64,000 bases of DNA from Macrostomum hystrix. Lineage: Eukaryota > Platyhelminthes > Macrostomidae. The translations under genes and the position numbers were made by a program. The notes beneath the pieces are model-generated. The model was not told the origin of the DNA. It saw nothing but the letters and a program-made list of their open reading frames with translations, and ran no database searches. Location: assembly GCA_950097015.1 (NCBI GenBank), contig CATNEN010000031.1:2418001-2482000 (forward strand). Direction: 5' to 3'. Below, one piece after another: positions 25,492-37,234 of this stretch. Within the stretch, counting starts at the first letter, position 1; the number at the start of each line of letters is the position of its first letter.

Positions 25492-28400
25492 CGACAGGCA
25501 GCCGGCAGTAGGGCTAAGCGCCATCAGCGGCCGTCAGCGGTCAATGCAGCCATGGTGGCGGCGCCAGCAGCTCCTGGGGCAACGAAGCCTGCAACTGACA
25601 TGATCTGCCCCAGCCGTCTGGTGGAGCCGTCCAGCGGCCGTCTTCTTCTTTGGCGCCAGCTACTCGGCCGTGGCGGCTTTGCCACCTGTCACAAATTTGT
25701 CCGCGAAGAATCGCCCAGCGATGACAAATCGGCGCTGGCCGTGAAGGTCATCACCAAGGCCAGCATTCACACCCCGTTCCTGGCCGAACGACTGCGCCAG
25801 GAGTTGGAGATTCACGCCAGCCTCAGCCATCCGAACATTGTCCGCCTGCTGTGGCACCAGTCCGATGCTGAGCGGCACTACCTGGTGCTGGAGCTCTGCA
25901 GGTATCACTCGCTGTCGGCGATGCTGCGAAGGAGACGACTGCTGACACTGCCGGAGGCCCAACATCTTTGTCAGCGAGTGGCCGAGGCCTGCTGCTACTT
26001 GCATGGCCTGGGCGTGGTGAGTGGTGTCAGTCAGTCAGTCAGTCAGTCAGTCAGTCAGTCAGTCAGTCAGTCAGTCAGTCAGTTAGTCAGTCAGTCAGTC
26101 AGTCAGTCAGTCAGTCAGGCCATCAGTATATTCTCGCACAGGTGCACCGGGACATCAAGCTAGAGAACATCCTGCTAGGCGAGGGCATGGTGGTCAAGCT
26201 CACAGACTTTGGCTTGGCGGCTCGCATTATTTCAACAGCGGCGGGCGGCAACACGGTGGATTCTCGTCGCCGCACCCGCTGCGGCACAGTGCAATACATG
26301 GCGCCGGAGGTGCTGGATAGAAAGGCGGCCGGGCACAGCTTCGGCGCCGACGTCTGGAGCCTCGGCTGCGTGCTGGCAGTTCTGCTGACTGGCAAGCCGC
26401 CTGTTCGGGCAACCTCCATGGAGGCGGCGCTGCGCTCCATCTGGGAGTCGCCCTGGTCGCCGCCGGCTGCGCTGTGCCCGGTGACGCGAGCCTTCCTAAA
26501 CCGGCTGCTCCACCGGGAGCCGGACAAGAGGCCCAGCATGGCCGAGGTGCTGCGCGACCCGTTCTTTAAGCTGGAACCCCGGCTGCCCACACTGCCAGTG
26601 TCCTGCCTCAGCCAGCAGCCCAGGTAACTCTTTCAAACTTGAATGCTGTACAAATGTGCCTCATAAATCATTCTATGCACTGCTTACTTGTCTGCAGGCT
26701 AGATAGACTCATGCCAAAGCAGCAGCAGCAGCAGCCAATCAGGCGGCCCTTAAAACAGATCCAAGCGCCTGCTGTTGCTAGCAAAAAAACTCAACTCAAG
26801 CCGCAGCCGCCAAACAAAAATTTAATTTCTCGCACACCAGCTACTGTTAGTAGCATAGAATTAGCCAGGGCTGGCCAGGATGACGATCGGACCTTAGTCG
26901 AATCGACAGTTAGGAACGAACAGGCCGCCGCCGCAGGCTGTGAGCCGTTGCTAATTGCTCCCGGAGATCACAGCCGCTATCTGGTGTTGCCGCACTCGGC
27001 AGAAGCAGCTAGAACAGCCGCCGCAGCTCTAGTGCGAGCTGCTCTGACTGCCAACACTGACAATGACGCCGACTTAGTTGAATCCCCTGACCTGGCCACG
27101 CCGCTGTGGGTGGCCCGCTGGATGGACTGCACTGAGCAAGGCCTCGGCTTTGGCTACGAGCTCAGCGACGGTTCCATTGGCGTTAGATTCAACGATCAGT
27201 GCAGCCTGTTGCGTACCGCCGATGCCGCCGCAGTCGCTTCATCCGGCTGCCTGCAGTTCTACGCGGCCAACGGTTTGTACATCAACTTCTTTGTAAAAGG
27301 GGATATCTGTGTTGAGGCAGTTAGTTAGCCACATCCCAGGCAATGTCCCATCCAGTCATTTCGCAGTTATCACATGCCTTAAAAGCTGGGATTTCACTAA
27401 ACAAATCCTAAATCACCAGGTGAGGAGCAACTGCTGGGCCCGGCTGATCGTCATGCGGACGGAATGAACAAGCGGCTTCGCCTGCTGGAGGGTTTCGCCA
27501 ATTACATGCGGCACGAGCTGCAGCTGGCCGGCCCGACTGTCTCAGCTGAGACCGCCGCCGCCTCCGCCGCCGCTGCTCGGGTGCCCGCAGTCACGCACTT
27601 CAGACACCGACCTGGAGCCCACGGAGCCAGCCTGCTTTGCCTGTCGAATGGCCTCGTACAGGTGAGCTCGGTAACAGCTCTCCGACTGACCCTCTTCACT
27701 GTCTGACCCATCACCATTCACACTGATCCCTTCACTCTGTGACACATCACCATTTTCATTGATCCCTTCACTCTGGGACACATCACCATTCTCACTGATC
27801 CCTTCACTCTGGGACACATCACCATTCTCATTGATCCCTTCACTGTGTGACACATCACCATTCTCATTGATCCCTTCACTGTGTGACACATCACCATTCA
27901 CACTGATCCCTTCACTCTGTGACACATCACCATTCTCACTGATCCCTTCACTCTGGGACACATCACCATTCTCACTGATCCCTTCACTCTGGGACACATC
28001 ACCATTCTCACTGATCCCTTCACTCTGGGACACATCACCATTCTCACTGATCCCTTCACTCTGGGACACATCACCATTCTCACTGATCCCTTCACTCTGG
28101 GACACATCACCATTCTCACTGATCCCTTCACTCTGGGACACATCACCATTCTCACTGATCCCTTCACTCTGGGACACATCACCATTCTCACTGATCCCTT
28201 CACTCTGGGACACATCACCATTCTCACTGATCCCTTCACTCTGGGACACATCACCATTCTCACTGATCCCTTCACTCTGGGACACATCAACATTCTCACT
28301 GATCCCTTCACTCTGGGACACATCACCATTCTCACTGATCCCTTCACTCTGGGACACATCACCATTCTCACTGATCCCTTCACTCTGGGACACATCACCA

Positions 28401-29327
28401 TTCACACTGATCCCTTCACTGTGTGACCTATCACCATTCTGATCCCTTCACTGTGTGACACATCACCATTCTCACTGATCCCTTCACTCTGGGACACATC
28501 AACATTCTCACTGATCCCTTCACTCTGGGACACATCACCATTCTCACTGATCCCTTCACTCTGGGACACATCAACATTCTCACTGATCCCTTCACTCTGG
28601 GACACATCACCATTCTCACTGATCCCTTCACTCTGGGACACATCAACATTCTCACTGATCCCTTCACTCTGGGACACATCACCATTCTCACTGATCCCTT
28701 CACTGTGTGACACATCACCATTCTCACTGATCCCTTCACTCTGGGACACATCAACATTCTCACAGATCCCTTCACTCTGGGACACATCACCATTCTCATT
28801 GATCCCTTCACTGTGTGACACATCACCATTCTCACTGATCCCTTCACTCTGGGACACATCAACATTCTCACTGATCCCTTCACTCTGGGACACATCACCA
28901 TTCTCACTGATCCCTTCACTCTGGGACACATCAACATTCTCACTGATCCCTTCACTCTGTGACACATCAACATTCTCACAGATCCCTTCACTCTGGGACA
29001 CATCAACATTCTCACAGATCCCTTCACTCTGGGACACATCAACATTCTCACTGATCCCTTCAGTGTGTGACAATCGCAATGATCGAACGCTATCTGTGAT
29101 TGCCTAACAAACGCCAGGTGAACTGTCCAGACCACCTGAAGCTGGTGCTGTGTCCGATCAGCGCTTCGGTCACGCTGATACCGCCCACCGGATCCAACGA
29201 GAGGCTTCGAGCGTTCTCGCTGGCTGACAACGTTGCGCCGCCGTCCGAGCTTCGTGATCGGCTGCATCGATGCCTGACCATGCTGGCGCCAAGCAATGAG
29301 GACTGCAGCGAGGACTGCTGTTGGTGA
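25492..29327 (+). CDS. PLK1: Polo-like kinase (PLK1/Polo type)
   Basis: Exons 25492-26016, 26142-26623, 26698-27272, 27420-27661 and 29118-29327 join in phase. The first internal ATG (25552) gives 657 residues; residue numbers below count from it. Kinase domain: glycine loop LGRGGFATC (about 38-46), AVKVI lysine, HRDIKLEN (157-164), DFGLA (177-181), T-loop RRTRCGT with T200 at the activating-threonine position, APE at 209-211. A linker with a Gln run follows, then polo boxes from LWVARW (about 451). The PB2 pincer DHLK (H594, K596) matches human H538/K540, which bind phospho-Ser/Thr targets. Role: mitotic kinase for centrosome maturation, spindle assembly and cytokinesis. Oddities: the T-loop is about seven residues longer than in human PLK1 and the protein is longer overall (603 in human). 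The true start may lie at or before 25492, which follows a TTTGCAG acceptor and is in frame. PLK2/3 is possible; PLK4 is excluded by the paired polo boxes. Confidence 0.9.
26027..26117 (+). repeat. TCAG tetranucleotide microsatellite (Polo kinase intron 2)
   Basis: About 22 copies of TCAG with one TTAG interruption, filling most of a 125-nt intron (26017-26141). The intron splits the kinase just before the catalytic VHRDIK segment. Each TCAG could mimic a weak 3' splice site. Confidence 0.95.
27688..29072 (+). repeat. Intronic minisatellite, 36-bp unit (Polo kinase intron 4)
   Basis: About 38 copies of a 36-bp unit containing CACTGATCCCTTCACTCTGG. The array starts about 26 nt after the donor at 27662 and ends about 45 nt before the acceptor at 29117, so it is nearly the whole intron. 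A 36-bp period keeps frames open on both strands, giving spurious ORFs of 227-311 codons. In 28440-28970 ACATCACC and ACATCAAC variants largely alternate, suggesting two-unit (72-bp) amplification. Confidence 0.97.
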
Positions 29328-30055
29328 AACTGATTTCTTAGACAAGTTTAGACAACAGAATTCCATTGGAAATGGCAGCTTAATTGCACATTTTTGTAGA
29401 CTCGTTTCAGTATTTGTGTGCTATTTGTCCGTGAAAAAAACTTCCCTCTGCTGTAGAATCCTAATTAAAAACCTTTTAGTTCGGGAAGTCGTTTTGTAGC
29501 ATTGTGTAATCATTCTATATTTATTTACATGTTTTTCTAGATTTCTTTAATTGTCAACGCATTTTCAGTTGCGACCCAATCAGCTTTTATTGTCCTTCAA
29601 ATATGATTGCCTGTGCCGTATACTTTTTTCTTAATTCACTGAGATTTCTTTTCTAAAATAGTAGCTTTCATTACACTTTTTAGATTCTTAACTCGTGTGA
29701 TATGGAAGTTTTTTGATTGCCATCAACTTTAATTAGCAAATAAAGCACTGATTTATATCCATGTCCAATTTGTGACGTCAATTAAACAGTTATAAGACTG
29801 ATATTGTGTTCAAATAACTTCTTTTTTCTTTCAAAAAAATCGCAATCTACGTTTTATGTTTTCACAAGCGCACAACTTCTCTAGCAACCTCCAAGTGCAT
29901 CCCAAATGTCCTTCATTCAAGTCAGCTGACTTCTTCCAGTGCAGGACTTATACTTTTTTAAGGCCTAACAAAACGGCCCTGTCCTTTTTCTGTCAGGTCT
30001 GTCTGTCTATGTGGACAGTTCGGTCTAGTTTTTCCATTCCACTATAGAAGTACAG
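29328..30055. other. Polo kinase 3' UTR and spacer
   Basis: T-rich DNA after the kinase stop, with AATAAA at 29739-29744 as the likely polyadenylation signal. No further gene was recognised. Confidence 0.55.
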
Positions 30056-31305
30056 GCACACTGTGTGCTGGCCACAGAACTTGCATTCCCCAACATCTGC
30101 AGTCCCACAGTTCAGCAATCTGCTGTCCCCAACATCTGAAACTCTGCAGTCCCACAGTTCAGCAATCTGCTGTCCCCAACAACTGAAACTCTGCAGTCCC
30201 ACAGTTCAGCAATCTGCTGTCCCCAACAACTGAAACTCTGCAGTCCCACAGTTCAGCAATCTGCTGTCCCCAACATCTGAAACTCTGCAGTCCCACAGTT
30301 CAGCAATCTGCTGTCCCCAACAACTGAAACTCTGCAGTCCCACAGTTCAGCAATCTGCTGTCCCCAACAACTGAAACTCTGCAGTCCCACAGTTCAGCAA
30401 TCTGCTGTCCCCAACATCTGAAACTCTGCAGTCCCACAGTTCAGCAATCTGCTGTCCCCAACAACTGAAACTCTGCAGTCCCACAGTTCAGCAATCTGCT
30501 GTCCCCAACATCTGAAACTCTGCAGTCCCACAGTTCAGCAATCTGCTGTCCCCAACAACTGAAACTCTGCAGTCCCACAGTTCAGCAATCTGCTGTCCCC
30601 AACATCTGAAACTCTGCAGTCCCACAGTTCAGCAATCTGCTGTCCCCAACAACTGAAACTCTGCAGTCCCACAGTTCAGCAATCTGCTGTCCCCAACATC
30701 TGAAACTCTGCAGTCCCACAGTTCAGCACTCTGCTGTCCCCAACAACTGAAACTCTGCAGTCCCACAGTTCAGCACTCTGCTGTCCCCAACATCTGAAAC
30801 TCTGCAGTCCCACAGTTCAGCACTCTGCTTTCCCCAACATCTGAAACTCTGCAGTCCCACAGTTCAGCACTCTGCTGTCCCCAACATCTGAAACTCTGCA
30901 GTCCCACAGTTCAGCAATCTGCTGTCCCCAACAACTGAAACTCTGCAGTCCCACAGTTCAGCAATCTGCTTTACCCAACATCTGAAACTCTGCAGTCCCA
31001 CAGTTCAGCAATCTGCTGTCCCCAACATCTGAAACTCTGCAGTCCCACAGTTCAGCAATCTGCTTTACCCAACATCTGAAACTCTGCAGTCCCACAGTTC
31101 AGCAATCTGCTTTACCCAACATCTGAAACTCTGCAGTCCCACAGTTCAGCAATCTGCTGTCCCCAACATCTGAAACTCTGCAGTCCCACAGTTCAGCACT
31201 CGGTTTCTTCAGCAACTGAAACTCTGCAGTCCCACAGTTCAGCACTCGGTTTCTTCAGCAACTGAAACTCTGCAGTCCCACAGTTCAGCACTCGGTTTCT
31301 TCAGC
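30056..31305. repeat. Minisatellite, 47-bp unit
   Basis: About 26 copies of a 47-bp unit containing CTGCAGTCCCACAGTTCAGC, the longest period in the window. Units with CAACAACTG and CAACATCTG alternate in the first half, and the last three units carry a different 3' half (CTCGGTTTCTTCAGCA). It lies between the Polo kinase and UCP genes and belongs to neither. Confidence 0.96.
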
Positions 31306-33031
31306 ATCCAAAACTTTGAATACGAGCGTATCGTACGTATCGTCTCGTACATACTGAAGTATTATAGTAGATTAAAGTTTTTAGTAACTGGGCATTTTTA
31401 TATAAGCAGGTTCAGTAGGATTTGTCAATCGCATAGCTAGTATAAACACACCGGTGCGTCACGCACAATGGACTTCGAATGCGCCGCTGGACTTTGGATT
31501 TCCCTGGCCTGGACTATTTAGTATATACTCGTAGCACGGCTCCTTATCCTTCGTTATCAAATTAGCCATGCCTCTCTCTGACTCAAGTGTCATATTTATT
31601 TATACCAAGGGCTCTGTTATAGTGTCTTACGGCCGTTTTAAAGTTTACTGTCATATAGATCCTGTTTGAACCGGTTACAACAAGCCGATTGTGTTGCGAG
31701 CCTCTCAGAATATCAGAATAAGAAGGACAAGTTGTACTTTAGAGACATGCTGGATCTTTGTATGTAACTTTTTTTAATTTTTTTAATTGGTACTTCAAAT
31801 AAATCTGCACTTACAACTGGTCCGCGCACTGTCAATTTGTACCTTCCACCTGCACTACGCTCGTATGTTAGAGTGAGTGCCCAATTGTCACATTCAGCCG
31901 TCAGCATTTATAAAAACTTGACAGCAAATTATTTGATTAACCCTAGTCTCTTGCGCTTTAGTTGCAATAGCAATTATTTAATTTTCTTATTTTCCTTATT
32001 CCTTCAACAGGATCACACAGCCAGTGCGGAGTCATAAAAGTGCACGGCTGTGGGGTGAGGGACAGTGCGATTGTAGTTGAATAAACAACGCGGTATGGTG
32101 CGAGTGCCACACCCCTGTGTGAAATGCGAAATGAGAGGGGCCGAAGACCTAATACGACCACAGAGGTCGGGTGGGTCTTCGAGTGTGTTGGCTGGGGCAA
32201 ACGTACAGCCAACGAAGCCATTGCTTGTTATGCAAATTATGCTAGCTTACCCTCGACTCGAGCGCTTTGTAATTAACGGAAAAACCCATGACTCAATTGC
32301 AGTTAGAAAACTCAGATTGGGGGTGGTTAGCAATATTTTCATGAGAAATAAATGCGCATTTTTTTATCTCAAAGATAATCAGAGACTCTTTGTAATTCAA
32401 AATCTTTCGATTGGATTTTGTTGATTTCGCTTTGTCTGTTTAGAGAAATATTTCTTACGACTTATTAAAACGGTGTTTTGGACGCTATAGAGGACAGGAG
32501 ACATTTTCTCTTGAACCACCCTCTGCGCTAGAAGTAGTTGAAGATAAGGTTGTCAAAACAAGTCTGATGTACATCAATGCAAAGTGCAAGCGCTTGTCCA
32601 GCAGTAAAATGGCCCAAACGGTGAAATTCTGCTGCAGGAGTGGAGTGCTGGCTGGGTTTGAGTTAAGAAAAGAACTTTGGTTTTTCTTTGGGGTGAAATA
32701 GTGTGACAGAATACAGATAGAACGGAGGGGCGTGGCTGGGGTTGGCTGGGCCGGAGGGGGGGAGGACGGAGAGAACCGGTCCGCCCCGGTTTTTTACAGC
32801 CCATTCTTGTGTGTGCCTCTGTCAATTGGAGTGTTGGTTGCCTGTGGAGAAGAGAACAGGCCATATCGTTTGGAATAGACTGTTGGGGTTGTTACAGCCT
32901 TCCCGACCTTTGGACCCAGACCCTGTCCACATCCAGTCCAGCATTCTACCCCGGTGGGGCGGGGGTTGGGCGCGGTGTACACTGGCGCCCAATTATTCAA
33001 TGTACGCACCCGACCCGGGCCACCACCACCT
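31306..33031. other. Spacer upstream of the UCP gene
   Basis: Mostly AT-rich, turning GC-rich from about 32700 towards the UCP promoter. A segment at about 32040-32260 is open for 80-115 codons on both strands but shows no family I recognise; it could be a transposon fragment. Confidence 0.4.
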
Positions 33032-33039
33032 TATAAAAA
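33032..33039 (+). promoter_or_regulatory. TATA box of the UCP gene
   Basis: TATAAAAA within a GC-rich context, 220 nt upstream of the UCP ATG. This spacing would place transcription start near 33062 and leave a 5' UTR of about 195 nt. Confidence 0.55.
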
Positions 33040-33258
33040 TGGCCGGCCGATCGGGCCGATCCGCTCTCTACTGCGTATTCTCTACAGTAGCCATAGAAGT
33101 CGAATGCTGGCCGAGTTGTCTCGGCGTCAAGCCAACAACTCCCATCCCCCAGATCCCCCTCTTTAGTAGTAGTAATTTATTAACGTTTAGTTTAGTAGTA
33201 AAACTACGCGCCTAAATAGCAGCAAGTAACGTATTACAAGTAACAGACCAGAAGCAAC

Positions 33259-34188
33259 ATGGCAGAACCCGGACCAGTCTCCAAGCTCCTCCTTGCCGGC
33301 AGCTGTGCCTGCGTGGCCGATGCCCTGACCTTTCCCATGGACACGGTCAAGGTGCGCATGCAGATGGCCGCAGGCGGCGCTGCCGCGGCCAGCTCCTCCA
33401 TCATTGGCACCTTCCGTAGCATCGTCGCTAACGAGGGCGCTGCGCGACTGTACGGCGGCCTCAACGCCGGCCTGCAGCGCCAGTTCGCCTTCGCCTCGAT
33501 CCGCATCGGTTTCTACGAGCCGGTGAAGCAGCTCTACATGGACAAGATGGGCGTCAATTCTGCCGTCTGCGGCCCGGCCACCCTCATGGCCATCCGCCTG
33601 CTGGCCGGCATCACCACCGGCGCCATGGCCGTGTGTGCCGCCCAGCCAACCGACGTGGTCAAGGTGCGCATGCAGGGCTCCGCCGGCCGCTATCCGAGCT
33701 GCGGGGCCGCCTATTCCACCATCTGGCGCACCGAGGGCCTCGGCGGCCTGTGGAAGGGCACCGGGCCCAGCGTGGCCCGCAATGCCATTGTGAACTGCGC
33801 CGAGGTTGTGTCCTACGACACCATCAAGACCTACCTCGTGGCGCGGCTGGGCATGCCCAACACCATCGGCACGCACTTCCTGGCCGGCCTGTGCAGCGGC
33901 TTCATCGCCACCCTGGTCGCCTCACCTGTCGACGTGGTGAAGACTCGCCTGATGAGCGCCAGGCCTGAGGAGCGCGCCGGTATCGTCAGCGTGACCCGCG
34001 GCCTGTACAGACAGAGCGGTCTGAGCGGCTTCTACAAAGGCTTCGTGCCCAGCTTCGCCCGCATCGCCGGCTGGAACATCCTCATGTTCGTGCTGTACGA
34101 GAAGGCCAAGTCCAACTACGGCCTGCTGGCGGAGGCCGCCGCCGCGCTGCCCAGGCCCCGCATGACCAAGGAGCAGCACGTGCTCTGA
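33259..34188 (+). CDS. UCP: Mitochondrial uncoupling protein (SLC25 carrier, UCP2-like)
   Basis: A single uninterrupted 309-residue ORF, the usual carrier length. The three carrier repeats are marked by PMDTVKVRM (P26), PTDVVKVRM and PVDVVKTRL, the PxDxxKxR signatures that form the matrix salt-bridge network. PTDVVKVR in repeat 2, PVDVVKTR in repeat 3 and a C-terminal FVPSF...WNILMFVLYE segment point to the UCP group rather than dicarboxylate or oxoglutarate carriers. Expected location is the mitochondrial inner membrane with six transmembrane helices; the family passes protons or exchanges small anions and lowers proton motive force. The CDS has no introns, unlike most genes in this window. 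A TATA box at 33032 and AATAAA at 34243-34248 suggest an expressed gene, not a dead retrocopy. A 12-A run at about 34384-34395 follows about 135 nt after the signal. Confidence 0.93.
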   Translation: MAEPGPVSKLLLAGSCACVADALTFPMDTVKVRMQMAAGGAAAASSSIIGTFRSIVANEGAARLYGGLNAGLQRQFAFASIRIGFYEPVKQLYMDKMGVNSAVCGPATLMAIRLLAGITTGAMAVCAAQPTDVVKVRMQGSAGRYPSCGAAYSTIWRTEGLGGLWKGTGPSVARNAIVNCAEVVSYDTIKTYLVARLGMPNTIGTHFLAGLCSGFIATLVASPVDVVKTRLMSARPEERAGIVSVTRGLYRQSGLSGFYKGFVPSFARIAGWNILMFVLYEKAKSNYGLLAEAAAALPRPRMTKEQHVL

Positions 34189-34242
34189 ACAGCTCGACGC
34201 CTCTCCAAAGTCACACCGCGGAGACACTGCCCGACAACAAGG

Positions 34243-34248
34243 AATAAA
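34243..34248 (+). terminator. UCP polyadenylation signal
   Basis: AATAAA 54 nt after the UCP stop codon. Confidence 0.7.
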
Positions 34249-35210
34249 TAATGGAGCCTCGAACGCTATCAATGTCCCCACGCCCCACCCCGGTCTGTCT
34301 GTCAAAATCTGATCATCCACGTTAATAACCAGTAGACTCGCTGCTGCTGCTTTATTTCGTTTTAAATAGGACGCATTTACTACGGAAAAAAAAAAACAGA
34401 GTAACTCTATCACTGTCTAATAGCTACGAATTTAATCACCGCACTTAATTAACATTTCTGCAACTGAGTGCCGCGATCCTTCCACAGGCGAATGTTCAAC
34501 ATCCACCGATGCTAATTAAATAAATCAGAAAATAGATTGAACTAATATCATCTGCTGCGGAATCGATTCCAACTATTAGTAAAGCAAATTTTTGTTTCCT
34601 TTGTGCGATATTAATATTATTTCCAACTCAACAACTATTCTACGCGCGTGTGTGCAAGGTGATTAAGAGATCAAAACTTTGCACTTCCACATGTACCTGT
34701 AACCTGTACTTAAAAAATTTAGATGTCGAAATTCTAGGAGTGCCTCCTCCTAGCTGTAGTTGTTAAAAAATTAAATAGTTTTTCTAAAATATTAATTCAG
34801 CCGTAACAGCGATTTGCAGTCTTTGTCCGTTACGGATGCATGTTTATAAAGAACATCTTGGGAGATTTAGAAACGGGAAAATGACCTTTAAAATAGAATT
34901 TTCTCTTGCATTTTGCGTAATTGTAAAAATACTTTAATGGCGAATATTTCTAATTTACGCGACTGCTTTCTAAAATTATAAACTAACATTAGCACTGTGC
35001 CTACTATAAGTAGCAATAATCGATTTTCTGTCTGAATAGGCTATAGGCATTATAGGCATTGTCTACTCATCACAGATTCTAGCTGTGACTACTGTGGCTG
35101 AGGATAATTTGCCATGGAGGATCACAGGCCTAGATTCAACCTGATCAACCTTTTCAGCTGTTAAATGTCCCCAGCCAGATCCAGCTTTTCAGAGGGCCTA
35201 TTTTATTGCC
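34249..35210. other. Spacer between UCP and the next minisatellite
   Basis: AT-rich DNA with no recognisable exon, RNA gene or ordered repeat. Confidence 0.5.
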
Positions 35211-35690
35211 CAACCTGAACTCGCCCAGCTCTTTAGGCCTCTGCCTGTTTTATTCCCAAATCCCCAACCAAAGTCAACCAGCTCTTCAGGCCTCTGCCTG
35301 TTTTATTCCCAAATCCCCAACCAAAGTCAACCAGCTCTTCAGGCCTCTGCCTGTTTTATTCCCAAATCCCCAACCAAAGTCAACCAGCTCTTCAGGCCTC
35401 TGCCTGTTATATTACCCTCCTGAAGTCAACCAGCTCTGCCTGTTTTATTCCCCTCCTGAAGTCAACCAGCTCTGCCTGTTATATTCCCCTCCTGAAGTCA
35501 ACCAGCTCTGCCTGTTATATTCCCCTCCTGAAGTCAACCAGCTCTGCCTGTTATATTCCCCTCCTGAAGTCAACCAGCTCTGCCTGTTATATTCCCCTCC
35601 TGAAGTCAACCAGCTCTGCCTGTTATATTCCCCTCCTGAAGTCAACCAGCTCTTCAGGCCTCTGCCTGTTATATTCCCCTCCTGAATTGA
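35211..35690. repeat. Minisatellite, 36-bp unit with a longer 5' variant
   Basis: Three or four copies of a roughly 65-bp unit (CCCAAATCCCCAACCAAAGT...) pass into about seven copies of a 36-bp unit containing CTCCTGAAGTCAACCAGCTC. Both share the CAACCAGCTCT...CTGCCTGTT core, so the short unit looks like a deletion derivative of the long one. It lies beyond the 3' end of RPS15A. Confidence 0.93.
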
Positions 35691-36054
35691 ACTAGCGCTC
35701 AGGTGATGCCAAAGCGCCAGACGTCGATAAAGGGATGGACTTGTTTGCCCTGCGTGGCCCCTTAAAAAGCACAATCTGTTACTACCCACATTTTTCTATT
35801 TTCAGCACTTTGCTATTGTTTTTGTGGTCCTTGCGAGATCCAATGCGTAAAGAAACAAGCACAGCCTCAGGACACGATAAAAAAGTTACAAGTTTTTTTA
35901 TTCCAGGTTGGGCCAGACTAGGCCGAAACAAACAGACCAAACTATTTTATTTCTCAATTAGTTTTGCCCGCAAAAACTCTTCAAAGCTTTCGCATTAAGC
36001 GCCACAAGCTGAATTGGGGAAAGGCGACAGTCAGACTTAGAAGCCAATCAGGTT

Positions 36055-36447
36055 CTAAAAGAAGTAGCCCAGAATCTTGCCGCCAAGATGCTTCCGCCTG
36101 GCCTCCTCATGGTCCATGATGCCGCCGGAGGTGGTGAGCACAATGAAACCGAACTGACGCGACGGCAGAATGGCGGAGATCCACTTCTCCATGTCCTTCA
36201 TGTGGATGTCGTATCGGGGCGACACCACGCTGCACTTGTTCAGCCGCCCATTCAATTCTACGACAATCTTGCCGGATCTGTGGTCGTCAATGACTTCAAA
36301 GTCGCCGATGTAGTTCTTGCGCTGCATCACCTGCAGGAAGCGGATGATCACCTTTGAAGAGGGCCGCAGCAAAACCTGCCGTTTGCCCTTTTTCTCGGCG
36401 TGCACAATCCGATTAAGGGCGTCTGCCAGCACTGACATGCAAACCAT
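36055..36447 (-). CDS. RPS15A: 40S ribosomal protein S15a (uS8)
   Basis: 130 residues, exactly the usual length, and clearly homologous along its whole length: starts [11 protein letters not shown], contains [34 protein letters not shown] and [20 protein letters not shown], ends GGKILGYFF. It is a small-subunit protein that binds 18S rRNA. The frame stays open for nine codons upstream (to an ATG at 36474), but homology fixes the start at 36447. CACTTGCAG immediately precedes CGCCATGG here, so a 3' splice site probably lies 4 nt before the start codon, meaning either a 5' UTR intron or trans-splicing. The coding part has no intron. A minus-strand AATAAA (plus-strand TTTATT at 35946-35951) lies about 105 nt after the stop. 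Confidence 0.96.
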   Translation of the reverse strand: MVCMSVLADALNRIVHAEKKGKRQVLLRPSSKVIIRFLQVMQRKNYIGDFEVIDDHRSGKIVVELNGRLNKCSVVSPRYDIHMKDMEKWISAILPSRQFGFIVLTTSGGIMDHEEARRKHLGGKILGYFF

Positions 36448-36474
36448 GGCGCTGCAAGTGGCATTGGAAGTCAT

Positions 36475-37234
36475 TTATTTTTTATCTATACCCTGTACGC
36501 CAAGATTAATGGTTTTTTGAACAACATTTGAAGTATTTCAAATCAATTAAAACGAAATGAATAGTTACTGAAAGCCTAGTAGCAGTGTTGCTACTACTTA
36601 ATTAATAAAGATTTCCCCAGCTGCCAAAAAAGTTACATACTACAAGGTTTACAAGGCTTTCAGACAATAAAGTGTCCAGGAACTGATGCGAATGTGGAGG
36701 CTCAAATATTGTTCTAATCAAACTTTAGAATTTACATATAATCGAAGAATCACAATAATGACAATATCAATGATAGTCATACTCATACAGAGACCATTCC
36801 AAATTTTGATCATTCCAGCTCTGAATCCTCTGTTGCCGGGTCTCACAAGGAAATGAGCATGAGGCATGAGACTTCAGAATCACTTCTGTTATTTATGTTA
36901 GTCCCTATGAACCATAATCATGAAAACCATGTTAGCTATGCCTGTGCTTATGCAACAAAAATGTGAAAAAGATGACAAGGACTTTGAACTTTAGATAGCT
37001 TTTATTTATCAATAATATTATTAATTACATTTTAGGGTCATCAATGGGATGAAATATTTTTTCTACCATAGTTTCATGCTCAAATTGTTTAAAACAGATT
37101 AATCAACCTTTTCTAAGCAGTATTTTATGATAGTACCCTTGCATGAGTTTCAATGTGCCACAGGATATTATAAGAATTTAATCTAGTTGTCACTTTCTAT
37201 TAAGAAAATAGTCATAAATTAAAAAGTATTATAA
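36475..37234. other. Spacer upstream of RPS15A
   Basis: AT-rich DNA that should contain the RPS15A promoter and any 5' UTR exon. I could not define either. Confidence 0.4.

Noticed and set aside
27542..29366. ORFs on both strands with ENGDVSQSEGIS or LIPSLWDTSPFS repeats
   Set aside because: Products of the 36-bp array in Polo kinase intron 4; the period is a multiple of three, so frames stay open by chance.
33187..33876. 229-codon minus-strand ORF
   Set aside because: Antisense shadow of the UCP gene.
33259..34395. UCP as a processed pseudogene because it lacks introns and is followed by an A run
   Set aside because: The frame is fully intact, all carrier signatures are present, and it has its own TATA box and polyadenylation signal; a functional retrocopy remains possible.
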